DNA of 64,000 nt from Trichopria drosophilae. Taxonomy: Eukaryota; Arthropoda; Insecta; Hymenoptera; Diapriidae. The translations under genes and the position numbers were made by a program. The DNA is taken from contig CM059586.1 in NCBI GenBank assembly GCA_030407085.1, positions 107,025,501-107,089,500 on the forward strand. The letters are read 5' to 3'. Below, piece after piece: positions 55,543-64,000 of this stretch. Positions within the stretch are counted from its first letter, which is position 1. Each line of letters begins with the position of its first letter. The notes below the pieces were generated by a model. That model had not been told where the DNA came from, searched no databases, and saw only the letters and a list, made by a program, of their open reading frames with translations.

Positions 55543-56865
55543 CAGTACCGCTCAAAAGCCCTCGCGGAATTTTGGCTAAATTAAAATGTTGATATCTCAT
55601 CGCCAAGTTAACGTACGGGAAAAATAAAAAAAGGGAATTAAAGAGGAGACTTTCAGCTTCTCAGTCGTGGTAGTTTCATTTCTATATATATATTTCTGTA
55701 CGAACTATGCACGATTTACAAAAGTCTTTTTTTCGTATTATTTTTTTCTTTTTCAATCAGCTCCCTTTTTTTTCTAAAATGATTGCAATAGAAATGTACA
55801 ACGTGTAATCGAATGGTAATCCCTATAGCTTTAATTTGCCTCTTCGAGATTTTGTCTAATATTTCTTTACAAATACTTATTTAATTTTGAACAAATTAAT
55901 GTGATTTTTTTTCAATCTGCTATATCTCGGAAAATTAACGTGATATAAAAAATGTTTAAGAAACAAAAAGTTTCATTTTTTAATTATCTATTGGCTGAAA
56001 TTTTTAGAAGGAAATTGTTTTAATCCTATTTTGTCAAAATTACGGTTTTCTGCTGCGATTATTAACAGATCTAGATTTGCATTTCAACTATGCTCAGTTT
56101 GAGATATAATAATTCATGCACATGTATTTATAAATGAACAATAAACTTTATTTTAACATACACAGAAAATATCAACAATTCTATTCATGTATATATGTAC
56201 ATTTTTATTAAATTTTGCTGTCTTCAAAAAAACCGCCACGCGCTTTGCGTGAAACATCCTAATAGTAAAGACAAACATAATCTTAAACTTAATCATAGTT
56301 TAAATGCAACTTTGAATCCGAAAATGATTGTTACATAAAAAATGTTGAAGTCGACAAAATACGGTAAAAAAAAATTTCCTTCTAAAAATTTGAAAAAATT
56401 TCAGTCAATAGATAATTAAAAAATGAAACTTTTTGTTTCTTAAACATTTTTTATATCACGTTAATTTTCCGAGATATAGCAGATTGAAAAAAAATCACAT
56501 TAATTTGTTCAAAATTAAATAAGTATTTGTAAAGAAATAATAGACAAAATCCCGAAGAGGCAAATTAAAGCTATAGGGATTACCTTTCGATTGCACGTTG
56601 TACATTTGTATTGCAATCATTTTAAAAAAAATGGGAGCTGATTGAAAAAGAAAAAAATAATACGAAAAAATTACTTTAGTAAATCGAGCATACTTCGTAC
56701 AGAAATGTATATATAGAAATGAAACAATCACGACTGAGAAGTTGAAAGTCTCCTCTTTAATTCCCTTTTTTTATTTTTCCCGTACGTTAACCTGGCGATG
56801 AGATATCAAAATTTTAATTTAGCCAAAATTCCGCAAGGGTGAGCTCATACTTTTGAGCGGTACTG
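55543..56865. mobile_element. TA-flanked foldback element with CAGTACCGCTCAAAAG termini
   Basis: The left CAGTACCGCTCAAAAG and right complement (CTTTTGAGCGGTACTG) lie between TA repeats. The arms are several hundred bp, pairing through TTCCGCGAGGG, GATATCTCATCGCCA, AAGAGGAGACTTTCA and a CGGAAAATTAACGTGATAT block. The 1323-bp element has a loop near 56090-56330. TA target and CAGTACCGCTC ends fit a mariner/Tc1-like non-autonomous element. (TA)n runs adjoin both ends. Confidence 0.75.
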
Positions 56866-57489
56866 TATATATATATATATACTTTATATACACATAACAA
56901 TATACTAAATATAATAATGACCAAAATCCGCGTACGATGTATACATATATAATGTATCCAACATGAAAAATACTTATTTATACATAATTTTTCTTTGTCC
57001 TAGATAAGTACTATTATTTGAGTAATTTTTCCTATTTAGACAGTACTTTTTCCTATATTGTGTAGTAATTTCTCTCCAAAGAAGACGAAAAATAACAATA
57101 CACATTACCGAAATACGGGTCTGCCCAAAATGTCGCAATCAGAACAGTAAAAATTCCTATACAATTTCTTTCAAAGCAAGATTTTAATTTTAAATTTTTT
57201 AAATCATGAACTGGAAAAATTTCAAAAAATATGCAGTTAATACTGCTGATGCATAAATCGAGATCGGATACGACCACGGCAAGTTTTCGTGGTGGCATCA
57301 GCACCCACCGGCTGCAACCGGCAGCAGCATCATCGGAGGGGAAGGAGCGGCATCGAAGATTGGTGATCGGTACAGATTGGGGGCGTTGGGTGGGGGTAGA
57401 GGGGGAAGAAAGTAGGGGGGATGAGTTCGTTAATAGGGAGTGAACGCCGGTTGAATACTTAATGCACCGCTGCTCTAGGATTAAATTGA

Positions 57490-57579
57490 CCAATCATTTC
57501 CCGCGCGGCAAAGAGCGACCAATTACAGTCCTCGTCGGACTATATTAAGCCAATCAAGGCTAGTTTATCACTCAGTCGA
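57490..57579 (+). promoter_or_regulatory. Core promoter: three CCAAT boxes, TATA, TCAGTC initiator
   Basis: CCAAT occurs at 57490-57494, 57519-57523 and 57550-57554. TATATTAA begins at 57541, and the arthropod initiator TCAGTC is at 57572-57577, with its A (57574) 33 nt downstream of the TATA start, the usual spacing. The upstream 57250-57480 region is G+C-rich. Together this is the clearest promoter in the window. Confidence 0.7.
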
Positions 57580-58316
57580 GGATCTGCCCTCGTGCCGCGA
57601 GTTTCCAGCTTTCTCGCCCAAACGCCTCGCTCGCTCTCACGTTCCTTTTTTTTTTCAAAAACCCAAAAAGTGACCGCTTCTTTTCGAATGGCGACCATGT
57701 GCGCGCCCCTCAAGTGTTTCTTGCATTTTTTACGACATTCCGCTCGAATTGCTGACTGGATTGCTGCTACTTAGTTGCTGAATTTGGAAGGTTTTTGAAA
57801 AATTCAAAGAAGATAAATAAACATCGGTCTACGTAGATTTTTTTATTTTTGGATAGATTAATTTGTTTTTTTGTTTATCGGAGTGGTAAGAGACTGAGTT
57901 TTCAACAAAATTGACTTCGGAAAAGTACATTTTTCGATCTCGATTATCAGTAATGCATTACGAAAGCAGTTTTTAGAGATAACGCACTAAAATAGGCCGG
58001 ACGAGACGTCGGAAACGATAACTCGCTAAAATTATGCCGGTATTTATCTATATTGAAAAATCAGTTTCGTAAAAAATCTTGGGCTGTCCGAAAGTGGTAC
58101 TTTTGGAGCTTTTATCGATATAAAAAAGGAAGTAAAGAACGAGCGATCGAGCGCTTCGGGCGTTGGTGGACGAGGTCATAGGTCGTGTGATTTCCTGCCA
58201 TTGTCGACTTCTTCGGCAAACTTTCGTGAAGAAAATTATTTTTTTTGTCGCGCGTGTATCTCGCGCGGGTGTTTGCGACTAATCCAAGGGATGCTGCAGA
58301 TTCTGGATCAGTTTCG
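57574..58316 (+). other. Probable long first exon (5' UTR, possibly with the start codon) of an unidentified gene
   Basis: From the initiator to the donor TTTCG/GTAAGTG at 58316/58317 the sequence is non-repetitive and less AT-rich. Just before the donor, ATG at 58291 opens MLQILDQF then splits an Arg codon, so coding might begin there. An upstream 60-codon ORF (57592-57774, MPRVSSFLAQ...) would be a uORF. No following exon is recognised before 64000, so the gene probably continues beyond the window. I cannot name it. Confidence 0.5.
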
Positions 58317-59020
58317 GTAAGTGCTTCAAAATTTCATTTGCATTTTTGAATTATTTTTTTCATTCGGCGTTTAAGCCTAATGGTGCTTGAACAGGAGAAT
58401 GTTTTTGGTACGAGAAGCATATCATGATAGAAACTTATCACATTTCCGCATAAAAGACACCAGGAAACCAAATATCGTGATTTTTTTGACTGTAAAATTT
58501 AATATTTGGGGCAAAATTTTTATTCTGAGTATTTTGTATAACGGAGAGAACATCTGCAATTTTGCTTGAATGGCAGCAGCATCGGCATAAACAGCCAACA
58601 TTTTTATCAGCGCCTTGCTAATGTCGCGATTGCATCAGTAGGAGCACGTGCAGACGAGTCGGCATTCGTGCCATTCGACTGATTCACTATTTTATTGTAT
58701 GCCAACGTCATTCCCCCGCACAAATTCTACTTACATACGCGTAACTGGAGCAAAAAGATGTTGACCTTTCGATGCGTTCGTGAAAGATGCGATTTCGATC
58801 TTTTGCAAAACGCCTTAGGCACATGTCGATATGTAAAAGTTTCGAATTTTCAAAAATGGAAAATGGAGAACTGTAACATCCTTTTCACTCTATTAACTCT
58901 GATTGGTACAGAAAAAGACGTTGATTAGTATTAGAAATTAATTGGACAAAATATAAATATAGAGACGAATTTTTCTTCTCCTTACAGCGGATGTTACTAT
59001 AAAAAATATTATTTTTGTAC
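58317..59020 (+). other. Start of the presumed first intron, unique sequence
   Basis: About 700 bp after the GTAAGTG donor lack repeat words. ORFs at 58387-58569 and 58695-58928 have no recognisable similarity and no convincing splice borders. Regulatory sequence of the gene is possible. Confidence 0.25.
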
Positions 59021-59024
59021 ACTG

Positions 59025-59180
59025 AACAAATATATCAAATAAATTTAACTATCGTTACACAGTTAGTCGGGATGTAGTAAAAAGAACTAGTTTTTTAGTG
59101 ATGTTAATCCAGCGCGAGTAGTTAACGTTACTATTTTTATTTTTAGTTATTTGAACTACTATACAATAATTATGGCATAG
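59025..59180. repeat. Word-rich block (AGTTAACGTTACT / TTAGTTATTTGAACTACT)
   Basis: It starts GTACACTGAACAAATA and carries ACAGTTAG, GAGTAGTTAACGTTACT and GTTATTTGAACTACT. Similar words and an inverted ATTCAGTGTAC end lie at 61625-61705 (AGTAGTTCAAATAACG), so a 2.7-kb element may span 59025-61705. Confidence 0.35.
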
Positions 59181-59519
59181 AGGATATACATTGAAAATAA
59201 CTTGAACTGTACAGAGGGATTAAAAGTAATCAACTTTACTAAGAATGTTTTCAAGTTTACTATGTCTAACATCCCATTTACATACATCAAATGAAAGTGG
59301 GAGAAAAATGTAGAAAACATCGAAAAACAACCACTTTGGTACCTCAAAATGATTAGAGATTTTTAATAGGTTACTAATATCTCCGGTCGTCATACTTTCT
59401 AAAAACCATTAGACATATCTGCATTTTTTACTTTTTGAAACCTCACACAAAATTATTTATTATTAAAAACACGAAAACTGTCAAGACAAACTTAAAACTT
59501 AAAAGCGAAGCTAAACCTG

Positions 59520-60840
59520 AACATTATTAAATTGACTTTTAAAAATTGTTCGCCATTTTCTATCCGCCATTTTGAATAGCAAAGAACTTCCTGTTGTATG
59601 TATTTATTTTCTTAAACCAAATTTCTTTTAAAGTATATTAACATACACATATGTGTCAAAATACAAAAACTTTAAATATATAGTTCGCCATTTTGAATCG
59701 ACCATTTTTAATTTTTGAAATCTGACTCCAGGTTCATAATCGGCGACCCAAACAAATGCGAATAACCAATTTAAAAAATTAATTTCGAGAATATGGTCAG
59801 GTTTATTAGATACGCCATTTTGAATTTTGAAATCTAACTTCAGGAATATTTAAATACTCACTCATGCAAGTAAAAATAATTAAATTTCCAAACGAAACTT
59901 GAAATGGTTATGAATATTTAGCAAAAACAAAAATTCTTTTGTCAACATTTTTGAGCCGCCATTTTGAAATTTAAAAAAATACGTTTTGCCATTTTAAAGC
60001 TTAGATATTTCGGACTGGATATTTTAAGGTGAAACATAGCTATAGTTATTTACTATATGAAAAAATACAGTAATTTTTTTAAATAATTACTTTCAAAATT
60101 TTACGAAATAAAAATATTGTAATTTAACAATGGCGGACTAAAAATAGCAATAAAGTATTTGCAGATCCCATCTTTGAATTTGACTAATTTGCATAATAAA
60201 ACTCTGGATGTTTTCTTTTGGATGATGATCACTTCTGAAGTCTATTTTCTAAAATTCAAAATGGCGGACCCAACTTTATGATTGTAACTCTAAATTTGCT
60301 TCCATTTTCAATTGTATTAAAACTGTGAAGCCCCTAATTTTCTTTACACGAAATGCAATTAAATTTGGGACACTCTGAATTCCCAATTATCAATTAGATA
60401 TCACGTTTTCAATATTCAAAATGGCAGATCCAATATGGCGGATCCTAATTTCAATATATAATTTATGGCAGTTCAGAACCTCTGCGCCATACTGATTTCA
60501 CCGTTTTGAGGTCAAATTTGAACTCAACGGTTCCAAAAATCTAACTAATTTCGTTTTTTTTGTATATTTTTATTGGAAAAAAAATGTATGACTTATTAAT
60601 TCGCGTAAAGAATTAAATAAGCCATGTATTTTCGATTATATTCAGCCGTTTTTCCAATATGGCAAAAATACGTGAAAAAAATCTTCTTTTTCTAGAAAAT
60701 ATTCAATTTTTTATATGAAGACATCCAGTCAAAATGTGCGTTTGGATCGGATGGCATAATGATATATACTATAAGATTGCTGTAGGTACGATTGAACATT
60801 CAAAATGGGGGCTTCATAATGGCATGCTAGATGAAAATTT
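59520..60840. repeat. Cluster of GGCGGATCC / TCCGCCATTTTG monomers
   Basis: CCGCCATTTTGAA or complement copies lie near 59560, 59690, 59812, 59955, 60255, 60415 and 60435 (AATGGCAGATCCAATATGG). They are diverged and in both orientations. The end of this zone (60890-60930) resembles the arms at 10320 and 100 (AAAAGTTCTTAAAATTC). Confidence 0.5.
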
Positions 60841-62039
60841 CCTTGAAAATTTTCAGGTCGTTAAGTAAAAAACTACGGACTTTTTTTTCAAAAATGTTAA
60901 GAATGAAAAGTTCTTAAAATTCATCAAGAATTACAGTAGCATTTTTTCAAATTTGTTTGATGTTATTTTGAGAAATATATTATCTAAATAATTTAAAATT
61001 TTTTAAATATTTACGTCAGTGCTACTTACTATAAAATTGAGTGAAATAAAGTCTCAACTATAAAATCTGTGTGTATATAAAATATTTTAAATTGAGATTT
61101 ATTGATTCTGATGCGATATTATTGTTTTGGGTTTTAGGTTTGGTTTAACCACAGTGATTTAATGACTATATGTCCAACATGTAAGCAATAATAAAAGGTT
61201 TTATATAAAATTCTTATAGGTACTGAGACATTTTCTTTTTATTGGCTAAAAGGCGAATACTTCAGGGTATTCTATTACCTGTATATCAGTTTATTTTGGA
61301 CTAATAAAACTGACAATAGTTTTGTGCATTGAATGCCATGTAACGATTGAAAATTTATACCTTTAATCTTAACGAAACATTCTTTTAAAATACCAGAGTT
61401 AAATAGAATTTAATAATATATATGATGGAAATTCTTGTTCTTTTCGGTCGCACATAAATAATAATTTAAGTATAAAAGTAAAAAATTATAAACAGTTTTC
61501 GTTACATGGTTCAGAAAATTCCTAAAGAAATTTTTATAAGATACTTAAATGACCATTTTTCACTCCTTCTGTAAACAAACACTAATATTATTAAAATAAA
61601 CAGTTATTATTTACAATTTTGTTACTTATTTTTCAAATAACTAATTTTATGACAAGTAGTTCAAATAACGTGATGATCTATTCAAACTATTTTCATTCAG
61701 TGTACCCGTATACTTTGAGCGAACCTTTCCCAGATTTTGATTTTTTGATCGATAACTATACTTTATATAGCAAAGAATGAAAAAATTCCTTCTACCCCTA
61801 TGTGTGAATTCGTTACAGTGGCCGAATCATCACTTATTTCCCGATATGAGGGCTTTCTATATATTTCTCACCAACTGTGGGACACTGATTCGATATTTTT
61901 TTTAATTTACAAAAACGTTTATTAGAACTATAATTCTTGTTTTCGGTAAAAAAGCGAACTTTCGTTTTGGTCTTTTCGACCAGTTAAACAAAAATTTTTT
62001 CCTCAATTTAAAAAATTAAGAAATTAGCTTTAAATAAAA

Positions 62040-62340
62040 AGTAAACTAAATGCAGGTTAGATAGTTAGTTTTAAGTTAGAATATATTGGTGCAATAAATA
62101 CAATAAAATTTGATATTTTATACTAATAATCACAATGTGTAAAATAGTTAGTAAATCTAACTAAACGAGGAGTTATCCAGTAGGGTCCAATTATTTTGTA
62201 GTATTTTTTGTAACTGCATATAACTAAACGAAAGCTATATCAACTACATTTAGTCCGATTAACGAAATATAAGTTAAAAACTATCTCAATATTTAGTTCC
62301 CACTACGTAACTCATCGTTTAGAAAATTATTTCATCAATG
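62040..62340. repeat. Word-rich block (TAGTTAGTTTTAAGTTAGA / TCTAACTAAACGA)
   Basis: AGATAGTTAGTTTTAAG, AGTTAGTAAATCTAACTAAACG, ATATAACTAAACGAAAG, TACATTTAGTCC and ACTCATCGTTTAG recur in both orientations. Confidence 0.4.
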
Positions 62341-62650
62341 TAGTTCAGCTAAATATACGCAGAGAAAACAATGTTTGTAATTTCAAATAAATCTTTAATT
62401 GACGTTAGGAAGTATTATCTTAATGTAAGTCAAGTTTACTAACAATAAAAAGCATATTTTAAAATAAACAACAATTTCTTAAATTTACAAAATATTTTTT
62501 TCTGTACATCAGTTTTGTTGAAAATATTACATCAATGTAGTTCAACTAATCTACACTGAGGAAAACTTTTGTAATTTTAAACAAACATTTACTTGACACA
62601 AGGAAGTATTATCTAAAAGTAAGTTTGATTTACTAAAAAGAAGAACATAT
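62330..62650. repeat. ~190-bp tandem pair
   Basis: The segment from TCATCAATGTAGTTCAGCTAA (62333) through GAAGTATTATCTTAATGTAAG recurs from ACATCAATGTAGTTCAACTAA (62529) through GAAGTATTATCTAAAAGTAAG, offset about 196 bp. Confidence 0.55.
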
Positions 62651-62669
62651 ATTAAAAATAAATTTGTTG

Positions 62670-63395
62670 CGTAGGACTGGAATCCGGCGTTAGATCAGGA
62701 TTTTGAGATATTTGAGGTTATATGATATATGAGGTTATGTTATATACACAAGACCTAACATTGTTAGGCATGTTTCTTTTGGTTAGATCATATGGTACTA
62801 CTCTCTCTCTTTAATATAAGAGTCGCAGAGTTCGATTACCATTTTTCTTCATCAAGATACACCAATTATAAATTACGATATACATGTAAACAAACTGTCT
62901 TTGGAAAATACGATCAATGTCTAATTCAATCTCGAGAACCGTATATAAATATAAAAAACTATATAAAATTTGGATTATTATAACTAAAAACATGTTTCAA
63001 TATTATGAATGTTTTTTGAAGAATTTTTTGTACCCTATTTTGAATTTGATTTTTTCAATTGGAAAATGTTAATATCTTGACTTCAAATTATTCGGCAACA
63101 CAGAACAACCCCGCAGTACAAATTTTCAAAAACAAAAGTATATAATGCAAATGCTCATGGCGCCAAAGTTTCGTAATTTCAAAATGGAGTAACTTGGAAA
63201 AAAAAAGTAATTTAATTCTGCAATTCCCAAATTAAGGCGAAAGAGCTGTACAATATGACCCAAGCATTAAAACCCCTTACAAAATTTGGGGTCTTCGGTA
63301 CATAACCTCAAAAGTAGCAAGAAACTTTTTTGGACGCATAACCTCAAATATCTGAAAATCCTGAAGTGGTGGACTAATTCTGGCCTGGGTTCGGG
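62670..63395. mobile_element. Element with decayed inverted ends (AGGATTTTSAGATATTTGAGG)
   Basis: AGGATTTTGAGATATTTGAGG at 62697 pairs with CCTCAAATATCTGAAAATCC near 63343. The outer parts (GGACTGGAATCCGGCG... / ...CTGGCCTGGGTTC) match loosely. The interior has no gene; two 60-codon ORFs there are unsupported. Confidence 0.4.
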
Positions 63396-63514
63396 CAAAA
63401 TGTTTTAATCAATTTTGTTAAATCTATTTTACCATTCAGGTATATTTAAAGTGACTATTCGATAGTAAAACTACGGTACATTTGAGGTTATGTAAGGTGA
63501 CTCTCTTAAAATTA

Positions 63515-63965
63515 AGTAATAAAATTTTACTAATTATTAGTCAAATTCTACTAACTGAATTGGAGAAAACTGGGTAACTAACAATTAGTAGAAAAGTACC
63601 AATTGAAAGAGTTTTTAGTGACAATTTAGTAATTTAATCATTGGTTACTAATTGGAGTAGTAAAACTGAATTATGAAACTAGGAAAAAACTAAGATAAAT
63701 AGTACAGCCAATGCATTCTTTTTTGTTATTGTTTATTTATAAATATACTTAACAGTTATCATGGATTTTATTTTTATTTTCAATGCTTGATTACGTTGTA
63801 CAATGAGAAATGTTCCATTTTATATTTATTAAACATGCCTGAATAGAATTAAACAGTTTTACCACTATTTTATAACCTTTTACAATCTTTTTAACTAACT
63901 CCAATAATGAAAACAACTAACTAATTCAAATAATAAAACATAATTACTATTTAAATAGTAGAGTG
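63515..63965. repeat. Word-rich block (TTACTAATTAGTA) at the window's right edge
   Basis: TTTTACTAATTATTAGTC, CTACTAACTGAATTGG, AACTAACAATTAGTAG, TTAGTAATTTAATCATTGG and TTACTAATTGGAGTAG occur within 150 bp, and AACTAACTCCAAT / AACTAACTAATTC inverted at 63890-63925. It is of the word-saturated type, possibly continuing outside. Confidence 0.45.
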
Positions 63966-64000
63966 GTTCTATTATTTGCAGTTAGGAAGACCATACCAAA

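Noticed and set aside
57053..57493. 146-codon minus-strand ORF, the longest but one in the window
   Set aside because: It runs backwards through the GC-rich promoter region. Ser/Pro/Leu-rich, with no recognised domain and no splice context; probably noncoding.
1..64000. CRISPR-like arrays
   Set aside because: The regular repeats are TE monomers or words with no unique spacers, and the DNA is eukaryotic.

Overview
The window is eukaryotic nuclear DNA, AT-rich and packed with transposable elements. Three things suggest an insect: small introns (50-112 bp) beside TE-filled ones, an arthropod-type TATA plus TCAGT initiator promoter, and protein sequences that resemble insect members of their families. 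Hymenoptera is my guess from general likeness only. There are no bacterial operons, rRNA genes or CRISPR arrays.

Only two complete protein genes can be read, placed tail to tail at 4.4-13.9 kb. On the plus strand (4380-13276) is a HAD-superfamily phosphatase of the pseudouridine-5'-phosphatase / Gs1l (PUDP/HDHD1) group, with all four HAD motifs. Its cap-domain exon is present twice (11285-11503 and 11554-11772). Both copies are exactly 219 bp, have the same phase and align without gaps over 73 codons (16 identities), and only 50 bp separate them. They look like alternative, probably mutually exclusive, exons that would put two different caps on one catalytic core. On the minus strand (13866-13406) is NDUFA2 (CI-B8), a mitochondrial complex I accessory subunit, in three exons and 95 residues. 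The poly(A) signals of the two genes lie so close that their 3' ends probably overlap.

At 57.5-58.3 kb there is a convincing core promoter (three CCAAT boxes, TATA, TCAGTC initiator) and a long, relatively GC-rich first exon ending at a TCG/GTAAGTG donor. The rest of that gene is not recognisable here and probably lies beyond the right edge, which would make the last 5.7 kb its first intron.

Most of the remainder is mobile DNA. (1) At least seven TTAA-flanked elements with CCC..-type termini, piggyBac-like and non-autonomous, lie at 0.7-12.5 kb and 16.4-17.2 kb, some nested and some near-perfect hairpins. (2) TA-flanked elements with CAGTRG- or CAGGRTG-type ends (pogo/Tc1/mariner-like) lie at 24.9, 29.1, 34.1, 36.4, 45.7 and 55.5 kb. 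(3) A decayed minus-strand LINE with reverse transcriptase and RNase H remnants lies at 19.7-21.5 kb. (4) A striking set of elements have interiors made almost entirely of one short, near-palindromic word that differs in each element (GGACGTCC, CCGGTACTGG, TTGGCCCAACG, GGATTC, AAGATATCTTT, TCCGGAT, GTCGGTTTTTCGAC and others), several with CCC(A/T)G termini. (5) Arrays of about 120-bp monomers carry AAAATGGCGGATCCAAGATGGCGG-like sequence, resembling YY1/Pho binding sites, and recur from 2 kb to 60 kb.

The parts of 29.8-32.0, 37.4-39.5, 42.1-45.6, 46.2-48.1, 50.8-53.0 and 60.9-62.0 kb not listed below hold no gene or clear repeat that I can support.
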